Shown here in pieces: positions 19,174-29,089 of a stretch of DNA of 64,000 nucleotides. Source of the DNA: Rhodoferax sp. U2-2l (GTDB lineage Bacteria > Pseudomonadota > Gammaproteobacteria > Burkholderiales > Burkholderiaceae_C); contig NZ_JAJCTH010000013.1 in the NCBI RefSeq assembly GCF_020594515.1, positions 1 through 64,000 of the forward strand, given 5' to 3'. The position numbers and the translations under genes were made by a program. Below the pieces are notes generated by a model that worked only from the letters and a program-made list of their open reading frames with translations, ran no database searches and was not told where the DNA came from. Positions within the stretch are counted from its first letter, which is position 1, and each line of letters opens with the position of its first letter.

Positions 19174-20019
19174 ATGCTCAAACAACGGGTCTTGACCGCG
19201 CTGGTGCTGCTGATGGTGCTGTTGCCAGCACTGTTTTACGTTCATCCCGAACCCTTCTTCGTCGTCGCTGGTCTGTTCATTGCCGCAGCTGGCTGGGAGT
19301 GGGCGCGCATGAACGGGCTCAAGGGAGCGGCATCCCTGGCCGCTGGCGGGCTGTGCGTGGCGGCCTGCGCCTGGATGTGGTGGTCTGGCTTGCTGGCTGA
19401 GACCTTGCCACGCCTTTGGTTGCTGACGGGTTTGGTGTGGGTGCTGGCTGGGGCTTGGATCCTCAGGGCAGGTGTTCCTGCCTGGGCGCAGGTGGCCGTG
19501 TCGGTTCGGCTCGGTCTGGGGCTGGCGGCTTTGTGTCTGACCTGGCTGGCGGTAGCGCAAGCCAGGTTGTTGGGCACCAACTTTTTGCTCTCGGTGCTGG
19601 CGCTGGTCTGGATGGCCGATATCGGTGCCTATTTTGCCGGCCGTGCGCTGGGCGGGCGTTTCACTCGCAGCAAGCTGGCCGCGTCCATCAGTCCCGGCAA
19701 AAGCTGGGAGGGTGTCTGGGGTGGCATGCTCGGTGTCGTTCTGATGGCGATGGTGTGGCGTTTTGCGGATGCAGCCAGCGGCGCTGCCGTGCCCAGTTTC
19801 TACACCCTGCTTGGCACCAAAGGCCTGAGCTTCATGGTGATGGCGGTGGTGTTCATGGCGGCGATGAGCGTGGTGGGTGACTTGGTGGAATCACTGGTCA
19901 AACGCAGTGCTGGCGTGAAAGACAGCAGCGCCTTGCTGCCTGGGCATGGCGGTGTGCTGGACCGGGTGGACGCGCTGCTGCCAACCTTGCCTTTGGCGAT
20001 GATGTTGATATCTTTTTGA
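19174..20019 (+). CDS. cdsA: Phosphatidate cytidylyltransferase
   Basis: 281 residues, mostly hydrophobic with about seven or eight membrane segments. It makes CDP-diacylglycerol for phospholipid synthesis. The CDS signature is at the C-terminus: GDLVESLVKRSAGVKDSSAL followed by PGHGGVLDRVDA. A Trp/Leu-rich N-terminal half is usual in this family. The TGA overlaps an in-frame TTG of the next gene. Confidence 0.96.
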   Translation: MLKQRVLTALVLLMVLLPALFYVHPEPFFVVAGLFIAAAGWEWARMNGLKGAASLAAGGLCVAACAWMWWSGLLAETLPRLWLLTGLVWVLAGAWILRAGVPAWAQVAVSVRLGLGLAALCLTWLAVAQARLLGTNFLLSVLALVWMADIGAYFAGRALGGRFTRSKLAASISPGKSWEGVWGGMLGVVLMAMVWRFADAASGAAVPSFYTLLGTKGLSFMVMAVVFMAAMSVVGDLVESLVKRSAGVKDSSALLPGHGGVLDRVDALLPTLPLAMMLISF

Positions 20020-20027
20020 GAACCTTC

Positions 20028-21239
20028 ATGACGGAAAAATCTGCTCTGAAAAAGCAACGGGTGGCGATTCTGGGCTCAACCGGCTCGATTGGTGTCAGCA
20101 CGCTTGACGTCATCGCGTTGCACCCCGATCGCTTTGAGGTGTTTGCGCTCAGTGCGTCGACGCAAGTGGACAAGATGCTGGCGCAGTGTGTGCAGTTCAA
20201 GCCCCGTTTTGCCGTCATGGCCAGTGTTGAGCATGGTCGCGCCCTGGCCCAAAAATGTCGGGAAAACAGCCTGTCGACCCAGGTGCTGTCGGGTCCAAAA
20301 GCCATCGAAGAAATCGCGGCGCATGACCAGGTGGATACCGTCATGGCCGCCATCGTCGGCGCGGCGGGGCTGGCGTCTTGTCTGGCAGCGGCCCGTGCTG
20401 GCAAACGTTTGCTGTTGGCCAACAAGGAAGCCTTGGTGGTGGGGGGAGATTATTTCCTGCAGGCCGTGCAGCAGGGCGGCGCCAAGTTGCTGCCGATCGA
20501 CAGTGAACACTCGGCTGTGTTTCAGTCGCTGCCGGATGATGCCGACACCTGGGCTGCGCAGATTCACAAGATCATTCTGACCGCCTCCGGCGGCCCGTTT
20601 CGCCGCCACGACCCGGCCGGATTTGCGGCGATCACGCCTGAGCAGGCCTGTGCGCACCCCAACTGGGTGATGGGCCGCAAGATCTCGGTGGATTCCGCCA
20701 CCATGATGAACAAGGCGCTGGAAGTGATCGAGGCTCGCTACCTGTTTGGCGTGTTGCCCGCACAGATTGACGTGGTGATCCACCCCCAGAGCGTGATCCA
20801 TTCGATGGTGCAGTACCGTGACCACTCGGTCATTGCCCAGCTCGGCACCCCCGATATGAAGGTGCCGATCGCCTACGGTCTGTCCTGGCCGGACCGTGTG
20901 ACCTCGGGCGCCACCGCACTGGATTTCAGCCGGATGGCGGACATGACTTTTGAGTCCATCCACGCGCACGGCCATGACGCACGTTTCCCCGGCTTGAGGC
21001 TGGCCTGGTCGGTGCTGGATGCCGCGCCTGGCAGCACGGCGGTCCTGAACGCTGCCAACGAGGTGGCTGTGGCCGCGTTTCTGGACGGACGGATTCGGTT
21101 TGACCAGATCCATGGGGTCAACCTGGACACCTTGGGGGCCATCAGTCCCGCCCCCCCGGGGTCGCTGGAGGATTTGCTGGCGCTGGATGCCCAGTCACGC
21201 CGTGCTGCTGAAAACGTCGCGCAGCGCCTTGGCCGTTGA
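20028..21239 (+). CDS. dxr: 1-deoxy-D-xylulose 5-phosphate reductoisomerase
   Basis: 403 residues from the ATG at 20028 (MTEKSALKKQRVAILGSTGS). It catalyses the first committed step of the MEP isoprenoid pathway, using NADPH and a divalent metal. Visible features are the GSTGSIG nucleotide-binding loop, PIDSEHSAVFQSL (metal and substrate ligands) and ASGGPFRRHD. It sits between cdsA and rseP as in most beta- and gammaproteobacteria, and it supplies isoprenoids used by uppS upstream. Confidence 0.97.
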   Translation: MTEKSALKKQRVAILGSTGSIGVSTLDVIALHPDRFEVFALSASTQVDKMLAQCVQFKPRFAVMASVEHGRALAQKCRENSLSTQVLSGPKAIEEIAAHDQVDTVMAAIVGAAGLASCLAAARAGKRLLLANKEALVVGGDYFLQAVQQGGAKLLPIDSEHSAVFQSLPDDADTWAAQIHKIILTASGGPFRRHDPAGFAAITPEQACAHPNWVMGRKISVDSATMMNKALEVIEARYLFGVLPAQIDVVIHPQSVIHSMVQYRDHSVIAQLGTPDMKVPIAYGLSWPDRVTSGATALDFSRMADMTFESIHAHGHDARFPGLRLAWSVLDAAPGSTAVLNAANEVAVAAFLDGRIRFDQIHGVNLDTLGAISPAPPGSLEDLLALDAQSRRAAENVAQRLGR

Positions 21240-21260
21240 CCGTGCACTGACCACCTTCGC

Positions 21261-22622
21261 ATGCTGACACTGCCTGCTTTCATTGTTGCCATTGCGCTGC
21301 TGATTGCCATCCATGAGTACGGTCACTACCGCATGGCGGTGGCTTGTGGCGTCAAGGTACTGCGGTTTTCAATTGGTTTTGGCAAGCCGCTGTGGCGCTG
21401 GCAGGCCAATCCGTCGTCCACCGAATTTGTGCTGGCGCTGATTCCGCTGGGTGGTTTTGTCAAGATGCTGGATGAACGTGAAGCGCCAGTGGCGCCTGAC
21501 GAGCGGCACTTGGCTTTCAACACCCAGCCTTTGAGCCGCCGTGCGGCGATTGTGTTGGCAGGCCCCATGGCCAATCTGCTGCTGGCGGTGTTCCTTTACG
21601 CCGGTGTGAGCTGGATCGGCGTTGAGCAGCCCGAGGCCATTTTGAGCCCGCCGCCGATGGGGTCACTGGCCAGCAAGGCGGGTATCCAGGGGGGCGAACG
21701 GGTGGTCCAGGCCGGCGCGGTTGACGCTGATGTGTCAGATGTCAACTCGTTTGAAGACCTGCGTTGGGCCTTGACCCAAGGCGCGATCAACCGGGAGGAT
21801 GTGCGCCTGATCCTTGCGGGGGCATCCGGTTCTGCAGAGCATGAAGTGCTGTTGCCGCTGTCCACGCTGGAATCCAGTCAGGTGGATGCCGACTTGTTTG
21901 CCCGCATGGGCATCACCGGCCCGCTGACGCGCCCCACCATTGGCCAGACGGAGGCCGACGGTGCCGCCGCCCTGGCGGGGTTGCTGGAAGGGGACGAAGT
22001 GCAGTCCATCGACGGCAAGCCGGTGCTGGATGGCCAGGAACTGCGCCGTGTCATCCGTGCCTCGGGCGCGAACGGTCAGGCCCAGGCTCAACGCTGGAAA
22101 ATTCTTCGCCAGGGGCAACTGCTCGAGTTCACGCTGACGCCCAAAATTGTGACGGACGGCGACACAACCGTGGGGCGCATTGGCGCGTTTGTTGGCTCCA
22201 GGCCGACTTTTGTGACGGTGCAATACGGTCCCTTTGAAGGCCTCTCGCGCGGTATGGCGCAAACGTGGGATGTCTCGGTCTTGACCCTCACCATGATGGG
22301 CAAGATGCTGGTGGGCGAAGCGTCCCTGAAGAACATCAGTGGTCCGCTCACCATTGCCGACTTTGCCGGCAAATCGGCGGGCATGGGGGTGGTTCAATAC
22401 CTGGTGTTTCTGGCCTTGGTGAGTGTCAGTCTGGGTGTTCTGAACCTGCTGCCGCTGCCGGTTTTGGACGGTGGACACCTGATGTATTATCTTTGGGAGG
22501 CTGTGACAGGCAAGCCAGTGTCTGATCTCTGGATGGAGCGGCTGCAGCGGGGCGGTATTGCCTTGTTGGTCGTCATGATGGCGATCGCTTTTTTCAACGA
22601 TATTGCCCGCTTGCTCGGTTAA
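21261..22622 (+). CDS. rseP: Site-2 protease RseP (sigma-E pathway)
   Basis: 453 residues. An intramembrane zinc metalloprotease. HEYGH (His18, Glu19, His22) lies in the first membrane helix, tandem PDZ-like regions follow (about 130-310), and the third metal ligand is in LPLPVLDGGHLMYY. In the sigma-E cascade it cuts the anti-sigma factor RseA inside the membrane after the DegS step. Directly upstream of bamA, whose misfolded clients feed this pathway. Confidence 0.96.
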   Translation: MLTLPAFIVAIALLIAIHEYGHYRMAVACGVKVLRFSIGFGKPLWRWQANPSSTEFVLALIPLGGFVKMLDEREAPVAPDERHLAFNTQPLSRRAAIVLAGPMANLLLAVFLYAGVSWIGVEQPEAILSPPPMGSLASKAGIQGGERVVQAGAVDADVSDVNSFEDLRWALTQGAINREDVRLILAGASGSAEHEVLLPLSTLESSQVDADLFARMGITGPLTRPTIGQTEADGAAALAGLLEGDEVQSIDGKPVLDGQELRRVIRASGANGQAQAQRWKILRQGQLLEFTLTPKIVTDGDTTVGRIGAFVGSRPTFVTVQYGPFEGLSRGMAQTWDVSVLTLTMMGKMLVGEASLKNISGPLTIADFAGKSAGMGVVQYLVFLALVSVSLGVLNLLPLPVLDGGHLMYYLWEAVTGKPVSDLWMERLQRGGIALLVVMMAIAFFNDIARLLG

Positions 22623-22627
22623 CTGTT

Positions 22628-22647
22628 GTTGTGCCACTTGGCACAAC
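22628..22647. repeat. Perfect 9-bp dyad between rseP and bamA
   Basis: GTTGTGCCA and TGGCACAAC are separated by CT, seven bases after the rseP stop and 21 bases before the bamA ATG. Its short spacing suits either an operator or a tight RNA hairpin in the bamA leader. There is no T-run, so an intrinsic terminator is unlikely. Confidence 0.6.
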
Positions 22648-22668
22648 CTTAAATTCTTCATTTTCATC

Positions 22669-24969
22669 ATGCAATTCAATCGTTTTCGCCTCAACGCCCT
22701 GTCTGCGGTGGCTGCTTTGGTATTGGCCGCACCTGCCGCTTGGGCGGTGGACCCCTTCACCGTGCGTGACATCCGTATCGAAGGCCTGCAGCGTGTGGAG
22801 CCGGGCACGGTGTTTGTCTCGATGCCAGTTCAGGTGGGTGACACCTACAACGACGACAAGGGCTCGGCCGCCATCCGCGCGCTGTTTGCCTTGGGCTTGT
22901 TCAAGGACGTGCGTATCGAGGTGAATGGCGATGTGCTGGTGGTGGTGGTCGAAGAACGCCCCACGGTGGCCAATGTCGAATTTGTCGGCACCAAGGAATT
23001 TGACAAGGACGTGCTGGTCAAATCCCTGCGCGATGTCGGGCTGGCAGATGGCCGCCCGTTTGACAAGGCGCAGCTGGACCGCGCCGAGCAGGAACTCAAA
23101 CGCCAGTACATCAACCGCAGCTTGTACGCCGCGCAAGTTGTCACCACCGTCACGCCCATTGAGCGCAACCGCGTCAATCTGACCTTTACCGTGACAGAAG
23201 GTGAGCCCGCCAAGATCAGCGAGATCCGCATTGTGGGTAACCAGGTGTTCAGCGAATCCACGCTGCGTGGCCTGTTTGACCTGGACACCGGTGGCTGGAT
23301 GAGCTGGTACACCAAGTCCAACCGGTACTCTCGCGCCAAATTGAATGCGGACATTGAAACCCTGCGCTCGTATTACCTGACCCGTGGTTACCTGGAGTTC
23401 AAGGTGGACTCCACCCAGGTGGCGATTGACCCCAACAAGACCGACATCGGCATCACCATCAACATCACCGAAGGTGAGCGTTTTGTGGTCAGCGGCATCA
23501 AGCTGGCGGGTAACTACCTGGGTAAGGACGATGAATTCAAGACGCTCGTCTCCATTCGCCCCGGCCAGGCCTACAACGCCGACGAAGTCGCCAAGACCAG
23601 CAAAGCCTTCACCGACTATTTTGGCAACTTCGGTTACGCCTTTGCCCGCGTGGAAGCCGTGCCCGAGATTGACCGGGTCAACAACCTGGTGGCCCTGACG
23701 CTGCAGGCCACCCCCTCACGCCGGGCCTATGTGCGCAAGATCAACGTGGCGGGCAACACCCGCACGCGCGACGTGGTGGTGCGCCGCGAGTTCCGGCAGC
23801 TGGAGTCGTCCTGGTACGACGGTGACAAAATTCGCCGCTCACGCGACCGTGTTGACCGGCTAGGCTACTTTGGTGATGTAGCGGTGGAAACCCAGGAGGT
23901 CGCCGGCGCCCCGGATCAGGTGGACCTGACGCTCAACGTCACCGAAAAACCCACCGGCAGCTTGAGTCTGGGTGCCGGGTTCTCCAGTGGCGACGGCTTG
24001 GGCCTATCATTTGGTTTGAAGCAGGAAAACGCCTTTGGCTCGGGGAATTCGCTGGGCATCCAGATCAACACCAGCAAGATCAACCGAGTGGTGGTGCTGA
24101 GCACCACCGACCCGTACTTCACCGAAGACGGTGTCTCTCGCACCATCGACGTCTATCACAAGACCAGCAGCCCGTACGAAGACCAGGACTACTACAAGCT
24201 GATCACCTCGGGCGGAGCCCTGCGCTTCGGGGTGCCGTTCACTGAAATCGACACGGTGTTTTTTGGTGCAGGTATTGAGCAAACCACCATCGAAGAGGGC
24301 ACCTTGCTGCCCCAGTCGTACAAAGATCACATCACTGAATACGGCAAAACCAGCTCTGCCATCCCGTTCACGGCTGGTTGGGCACGCGACAACCGCGACA
24401 GCGCGCTGGCACCCACCAGCGGGCGGTATCAGCGGGCCAACGCCGAGTGGTCGTTTGCCGGTGATGCGCGGTATTTGCGTGGCACTTACCAGTTCCAGCA
24501 ATATATTCCGCTGAGCAAGCAATACACCGCAGCCTTCAATGCGGAAGTTGGTTGGGGCAAATCCATGGGTGACAAGTCTTACCCGGTGTTCAAGAACTTT
24601 TATGGTGGTGGTCTGGGTTCGGTGCGGGGCTTTGAGCAAGGCACCCTGGGGCCACGTGATATCACCGACACCGCCATCGGCGGCAACCGCAAGGTCAATG
24701 TCAATATGGAAATATTGACGCCTTTCCCAGGCGCGGGTAACGACCGCTCCTTGCGCATGTATGGTTTTGTCGATGCCGGCATGGTCGGTGGGGACGACGA
24801 TGGTCTGGCTATCAACGCCAATGCCAGCGCCCTTCGGGCCTCTGCCGGTGTCGGTATCAGCTGGATTTCACCGGTCGGACCACTGCGCCTGGCGTTCGCC
24901 AAGCCGCTGAAGAAGTATGACGGCGATAAAATCCAGACCATGCAATTTCAAATCGGGACGAGTTTCTAA
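22669..24969 (+). CDS. bamA: Outer membrane protein assembly factor BamA
   Basis: 766 residues from the ATG at 22669, which gives a clean signal peptide (MQFNRFRLNALSAVAALVLA, cleaved near AWA-VD). An upstream ATG at 22603 lies inside rseP and would spoil it. Five POTRA domains occupy about residues 25-425. The 16-strand barrel follows, with the GGLGSVRGFEQGTLGPRD loop (VRGF/Y motif of Omp85 proteins) and a C-terminal Phe (IGTSF). It inserts beta-barrels into the outer membrane. Its stop overlaps the start of skp by one base. Confidence 0.97.
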   Translation: MQFNRFRLNALSAVAALVLAAPAAWAVDPFTVRDIRIEGLQRVEPGTVFVSMPVQVGDTYNDDKGSAAIRALFALGLFKDVRIEVNGDVLVVVVEERPTVANVEFVGTKEFDKDVLVKSLRDVGLADGRPFDKAQLDRAEQELKRQYINRSLYAAQVVTTVTPIERNRVNLTFTVTEGEPAKISEIRIVGNQVFSESTLRGLFDLDTGGWMSWYTKSNRYSRAKLNADIETLRSYYLTRGYLEFKVDSTQVAIDPNKTDIGITINITEGERFVVSGIKLAGNYLGKDDEFKTLVSIRPGQAYNADEVAKTSKAFTDYFGNFGYAFARVEAVPEIDRVNNLVALTLQATPSRRAYVRKINVAGNTRTRDVVVRREFRQLESSWYDGDKIRRSRDRVDRLGYFGDVAVETQEVAGAPDQVDLTLNVTEKPTGSLSLGAGFSSGDGLGLSFGLKQENAFGSGNSLGIQINTSKINRVVVLSTTDPYFTEDGVSRTIDVYHKTSSPYEDQDYYKLITSGGALRFGVPFTEIDTVFFGAGIEQTTIEEGTLLPQSYKDHITEYGKTSSAIPFTAGWARDNRDSALAPTSGRYQRANAEWSFAGDARYLRGTYQFQQYIPLSKQYTAAFNAEVGWGKSMGDKSYPVFKNFYGGGLGSVRGFEQGTLGPRDITDTAIGGNRKVNVNMEILTPFPGAGNDRSLRMYGFVDAGMVGGDDDGLAINANASALRASAGVGISWISPVGPLRLAFAKPLKKYDGDKIQTMQFQIGTSF

Positions 24970-25481
24970 TGAACCACTATGTACGTCGCTTGGCCGTTGT
25001 GTTGACGGCTGGTTTCTTGTGTCTGTCGGTACAGGCGCAAGACATCAAGATTGGTTTTGTCAGCACGGATCGCGTGCTCAAAGAGGCGGCAGCTGCCAAG
25101 GCCGCCCAGACCAAGCTGGAGCAGGAGTTTTCCAAGCGTGAGAAAGATCTCACCGACATGGGTGCCGGCATCAAGTCTGCGGCTGACAATTTCGAGCGTG
25201 AGGCGCCCACGCTGCCCGAAGCCCAACGCGTCACGCGGCAGAAGCAGTTGCTGGATCAGGATCGTGACTTTCAGCGCAAGCGTCGCGAGTTCCAGGAAGA
25301 CCTGAATGCCCGCAAAAATGAGGAACTGCAGCAGGTGATCCAGCGCGCCAACAAGGCCATCAAGGACATTGCGGTCGCCGAAAAATACGACATCATTTTC
25401 CAGGACGCGGTGTACGTGAATCCCAAACACGACATGACCGACAAGGTCATCAAGGCACTGAACGTGCCCGCTGCCAAGTAA
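24969..25481 (+). CDS. skp: Periplasmic chaperone Skp (OmpH family)
   Basis: 170 residues. The signal peptide (about 1-24) ends at VQAQ. The mature protein starts DIKIGFVSTDRVLKEAAAAK and runs into long charged helices (about 45-130) that form the tentacles in Skp trimers. It carries unfolded outer-membrane proteins across the periplasm to BamA, whose gene overlaps it by one base (TAATG). Confidence 0.94.
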   Translation: MNHYVRRLAVVLTAGFLCLSVQAQDIKIGFVSTDRVLKEAAAAKAAQTKLEQEFSKREKDLTDMGAGIKSAADNFEREAPTLPEAQRVTRQKQLLDQDRDFQRKRREFQEDLNARKNEELQQVIQRANKAIKDIAVAEKYDIIFQDAVYVNPKHDMTDKVIKALNVPAAK

Positions 25482-25503
25482 TTCACCGACAGGGTAGCCG
25501 CGG

Positions 25504-26502
25504 GTGGTTTTGAGCGTAGGAGCCCTCGTTGCCTCGCTGGGCGGGGCACTTTTGGGTGATGCCGAGCGGGTGATTGAGGGGCTGGCTTCTCTGGAAGCGG
25601 CCCAGCCACAACACTTGAGTTTCCTGAGTCATCCCAAGTACCAGCCGCAGTTGGCGGCCTCCAAGGCGGGGTGTGTCATCGTCAGCCCGCACATGCAGAC
25701 CGTGGCGCAGGCGCGCGGTGACTGCATCGTGACGGACAACCCTTATTTGTACTTTGCCCGTGCCACCCAGCTCTGGAAAAAGACCCTGCCTCAGCGCACC
25801 ACAGCCTTGATTCACCCCTCTGCCGTGGTGGACCCGCAGGCCAGTGTTCACCCTAGCGCCCGAATAGGTGCACTGTGTGTGGTAGAGGCGGGCGCGCAGA
25901 TTGGTGCGGACACGGTCCTCAAATCCCGTGTCACCGTCAGCGAAAACTGCCGCATTGGCGAACGTTGCCTGTTGCACCCCGGCGTGGTGATTGGGGCTGA
26001 CGGCTTTGGTTTTGCGCCCGACAACGGCACCTGGGTCAAGATCGAGCAACTCGGCAACGTGTGCATCGGCAACGATGTCGAGATTGGTGCCAACACTTGC
26101 ATTGACCGCGGTGCGCTTGCTGATACGGTGATTGAAGACGGCGTCAAGCTCGACAACCTGATCCAGATCGGCCACAACGTGTTTGTGGGTGCCCACACCG
26201 CTATGGCGGGCTGCTCGGGCGTGGCGGGCAGCGCGCACATTGGCGCGCACTGCACCGTGGGTGGGGGCGCGGTGGTGCTGGGGCACCTGACCCTGGCGGA
26301 CGGTGTCAACATCTCGGCTGCCTCGGTGGCCACCCGCTCCATCCTGAAGCCCGGTCATTACACCGGCATGTTTCCGATTGACGACAACGCGGCCTGGGAA
26401 AAAAATGCGGCTTCCGTCAAACAGCTGGCCAACCTGCGCGAGCGCATTCGCGCGCTGGAAGCCCAGGTGAAACAGCTGACACCCCACACATCTTCCAATT
26501 AA
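25504..26502 (+). CDS. lpxD: UDP-3-O-acylglucosamine N-acyltransferase
   Basis: 332 residues from a GTG at 25504, with AGGG nine bases upstream; a TTG at 25510 is an alternative. Third step of lipid A synthesis. The N-terminal uridine-binding domain (about 1-100) is followed by left-handed beta-helix hexapeptide repeats and the catalytic His in [17 protein letters not shown]-terminal helix is last. It is part of the lpxD-fabZ-lpxA-lpxB series. Confidence 0.96.
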   Translation: MVLSVGALVASLGGALLGDAERVIEGLASLEAAQPQHLSFLSHPKYQPQLAASKAGCVIVSPHMQTVAQARGDCIVTDNPYLYFARATQLWKKTLPQRTTALIHPSAVVDPQASVHPSARIGALCVVEAGAQIGADTVLKSRVTVSENCRIGERCLLHPGVVIGADGFGFAPDNGTWVKIEQLGNVCIGNDVEIGANTCIDRGALADTVIEDGVKLDNLIQIGHNVFVGAHTAMAGCSGVAGSAHIGAHCTVGGGAVVLGHLTLADGVNISAASVATRSILKPGHYTGMFPIDDNAAWEKNAASVKQLANLRERIRALEAQVKQLTPHTSSN

Positions 26503-26518
26503 AAATAAGGTCAAGTTC

Positions 26519-26956
26519 ATGGATATTCATCAAATTCTCAAGCAGTTGCCGCACCGTTACCCGTTTTTGCTGGTGGACCGTGTACTGGAGATTGACAAGG
26601 GCAAATCCATCCGCGCGCTGAAAAATGTGACCATCAACGAGCCGTTTTTTACCGGCCATTTCCCGCACCGCCCGGTGATGCCCGGTGTTTTGATGCTGGA
26701 AGCACTGGCGCAAGCGGCGGCGCTGCTGGCGTTTGACGCGATGGACACGTCACCCACCGACGACATGGTGTATTACTTTGCCGGGATCGACAACGCCCGC
26801 TTCAAGCAGCCGGTGGAGCCGGGTGACCAGCTCATCCTGCACGTGGAGCTGCTGCGCATGAAAGCCGGTATTTTCAAGTTCAAGGCGCGTGCTGAGGTGG
26901 ACGGCAACCTGGCCGTGGAGGCCGAACTCACTTGCGCGATGCGCAAAATTGCCTGA
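26519..26956 (+). CDS. fabZ: 3-hydroxyacyl-ACP dehydratase FabZ
   Basis: 145 residues with a hot-dog fold. The catalytic pair His47 (TGHFPHRP) and Glu61 (MLEALAQ) are in place. It dehydrates 3-hydroxyacyl-ACP in fatty-acid synthesis, competing for the same 3-hydroxyacyl-ACP used by LpxD and LpxA, which flank it. The start is at [20 protein letters not shown], with AAGG upstream. Confidence 0.97.
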   Translation: MDIHQILKQLPHRYPFLLVDRVLEIDKGKSIRALKNVTINEPFFTGHFPHRPVMPGVLMLEALAQAAALLAFDAMDTSPTDDMVYYFAGIDNARFKQPVEPGDQLILHVELLRMKAGIFKFKARAEVDGNLAVEAELTCAMRKIA

Positions 26957-26966
26957 GGTCAACATC

Positions 26967-27761
26967 GTGAGCGCCATCCACGCCACTGCCATCGTTGACC
27001 CCACCGCCGAGTTGGACGGCTCGGTCACCGTCGGGCCTTACAGCGTTATCGGGCCGCACGTCAAGATTGGTGCGGGCACCACGGTCGGCCCGCACGTGGT
27101 CATTGAAGGCCACACGACGATTGGCCAGGACAACCGCATCTTTCAGTTTGCGTCACTCGGTGCCATTCCGCAGGACAAAAAGTACGCAGGGGAGCCGTGT
27201 GAACTGATCATTGGTCACCGCAACACCATCCGCGAGTTTTGTACCTTCAACATCGGTTCGCCCGGTGATCTGGGTGTAACGCGCGTCGGTGACGACAACT
27301 GGTTGATGGCTTATGTGCATTTGGCGCATGACTGCCAGGTGGGCAACAACACCATTTTTGCCAACAACACCCAGTTGGCCGGTCATGTGCATGTGGGTGA
27401 CTGGGCCATTTTTGGCGGGTTCACCGTGGTGCACCAGTTTGTGCGCATCGGTGCACACAGCATGACGGCGATGTGCACGCTGCTGTTTGCCGACCTGCCA
27501 CCGTTTGTGATGTGCCAGGGCCAACCCGCCGCCGCGCGTTCGATGAACTTTGAAGGTCTGCGCCGCCGGGGTTTCTCAGCGGAGCGCATCTCGGCGGTCA
27601 AGGCCATGCACAAGGCCTTGTACCGTGATGACCTGACCTTGCAGGTGGCTATGGAGCGCATCGCCAGTCTCCCTGAAAACCATCCTGAATCTCTGCCGGA
27701 CGTTCAGATGATGCTTTCATTTTTGAAGCAAACATCACCTCAGCGTGGCATTGTCCGCTGA
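26967..27761 (+). CDS. lpxA: UDP-N-acetylglucosamine O-acyltransferase LpxA
   Basis: 264 residues from a GTG at 26967 with GAGGT seven bases upstream. The longer frame back to 26889 overlaps fabZ and does not match the family. Hexapeptide-repeat beta-helix: [17 protein letters not shown] at the start, the catalytic His in [12 protein letters not shown], and a helical C-terminus ([16 protein letters not shown]). First step of lipid A synthesis. Confidence 0.96.
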   Translation: MSAIHATAIVDPTAELDGSVTVGPYSVIGPHVKIGAGTTVGPHVVIEGHTTIGQDNRIFQFASLGAIPQDKKYAGEPCELIIGHRNTIREFCTFNIGSPGDLGVTRVGDDNWLMAYVHLAHDCQVGNNTIFANNTQLAGHVHVGDWAIFGGFTVVHQFVRIGAHSMTAMCTLLFADLPPFVMCQGQPAAARSMNFEGLRRRGFSAERISAVKAMHKALYRDDLTLQVAMERIASLPENHPESLPDVQMMLSFLKQTSPQRGIVR

Positions 27762-27810
27762 TGTTTCAGGCATGCTGGTTTGATGCAGGCGTTTGCACTT
27801 TGAACCCGCA

Positions 27811-27902
27811 AGGCAGGGACTCTGGGCGGCTCCCTCATACTGGGGTACCAGAAAACGCAGTTTCGGCGCAGCCAAATCGTCAGCCGCCGAGAGTCCCTAC
27901 CT
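27811..27902. repeat. Long-arm inverted repeat between lpxA and lpxB
   Basis: Bases 27815-27831 and 27882-27898 are 17-base arms with one mismatch (AGGGACTCT...GGCGGCT against its complement). The pairing can be stretched to 27811 and 27902 with one more mismatch. The 50-base interior lacks repeats. The element fills most of the 151-base spacer and ends 10 bases before the lpxB ATG, so it may mask the start in the mRNA, or it may be a small transposon-derived palindrome. Confidence 0.65.
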
Positions 27903-27912
27903 CGCTAGACGT

Positions 27913-29079
27913 ATGTTGAAATCTGAAAAAGCGCTCAACGCTGCGCTGGTTGCCGGTGAAACCTCTGGCGACCTGCTGGCGGGGTTGCTGCTCGACGGCA
28001 TGAAACAGCGCTGGCCTGATTTGAGGAGTTTTGGCATTGGCGGGCCACAGATGGCCAAGCGTGGTTTTGAGGCTTGGTGGCCACACGACAAACTCTCGGT
28101 GCATGGTTTTGGCTGGGAGGTGTTGCGCCGTTACCGCGAGATTGTCGGCATCCGCAACCAGCTCAAAACCCGCTTGCTGGTCAACAAACCTGACCTGTTC
28201 ATCGGCGTGGATGCGCCGGATTTCAACCTGGATCTGGAAGCGGCCCTGAAGGCGCAGGGCATCAAAACCGTGCATTTTGTCTGCCCCTCGGTCTGGGCTT
28301 GGCGGCCCGAGCGGCTTGAAAAAATCAAGCGCAGCGTCGACCATGTGTTGTGCATCTTCCCATTTGAGCCTGAACTGCTGGCCCGGCACGGCATTGCTGC
28401 CACCTATGTCGGCCACCCGCTGGCGAATGTGATCCCGATGGTGCCAGACCGGGCCCAGGCCCGTGCCAAACTCGGCCTGGCGCCAGATCAACCCGTGGTG
28501 GCCATCCTGCCGGGCAGCCGCGAGTCCGAAGTACGGCATCTGGTTCACGTGTTTTTTCAGGCTGCAGCCCTGATCCGCCAGGGGCAACCAGCGACACAGT
28601 TCATCGTGCCGGCCGTACCGGCGCTGCGCCAGAAGATTGCGGTGGCCGCTGCGGCCAGCGGCCTGGGTGACGTGTTGCGTGTGGTGGATGGCCAGTCACA
28701 CACCGTGCTGGCGGCGTGTGACGTGACGCTCATCGCCAGCGGCACCGCCACGCTGGAGGCTGCCCTGTTCAAGCGCCCGATGGTGATTGCTTACCGCATG
28801 GGTGCGCTGTCGTGGCAGATCATGCGGCGCAAAAAGCTGCAACCGTGGGTGGGACTGCCCAACATTTTGTGCCGCGACTTTGTGGTGCCTGAGTTGTTGC
28901 AGGATGCTGCCACGCCGCAGGCGCTGGCCAAAGAAGTGCTGGCCTGGCTGGACGCCCCCTTGCAAGATCCGGCGAAAATGCAGCGCCTTGAACAACGTTT
29001 TTCCGCGCTGCATGCCGAGTTGCAGCGCGACACCCCGACCCTTGCCGCTTATGCCATCGCGACCGTCCTCGAAGCCTGA
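27913..29079 (+). CDS. lpxB: Lipid-A-disaccharide synthase
   Basis: 388 residues from the ATG at 27913 ([20 protein letters not shown]). The open frame extends back to 27793, but that part runs through the inverted repeat. It joins UDP-2,3-diacylglucosamine and lipid X in a GT-B fold. Conserved [11 protein letters not shown] near the N-terminus, [13 protein letters not shown], and [12 protein letters not shown] in the second half. No convincing Shine-Dalgarno sequence is visible, unusual for this operon. Confidence 0.95.
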   Translation: MLKSEKALNAALVAGETSGDLLAGLLLDGMKQRWPDLRSFGIGGPQMAKRGFEAWWPHDKLSVHGFGWEVLRRYREIVGIRNQLKTRLLVNKPDLFIGVDAPDFNLDLEAALKAQGIKTVHFVCPSVWAWRPERLEKIKRSVDHVLCIFPFEPELLARHGIAATYVGHPLANVIPMVPDRAQARAKLGLAPDQPVVAILPGSRESEVRHLVHVFFQAAALIRQGQPATQFIVPAVPALRQKIAVAAAASGLGDVLRVVDGQSHTVLAACDVTLIASGTATLEAALFKRPMVIAYRMGALSWQIMRRKKLQPWVGLPNILCRDFVVPELLQDAATPQALAKEVLAWLDAPLQDPAKMQRLEQRFSALHAELQRDTPTLAAYAIATVLEA

Positions 29080-29089
29080 ACCCCATGTG

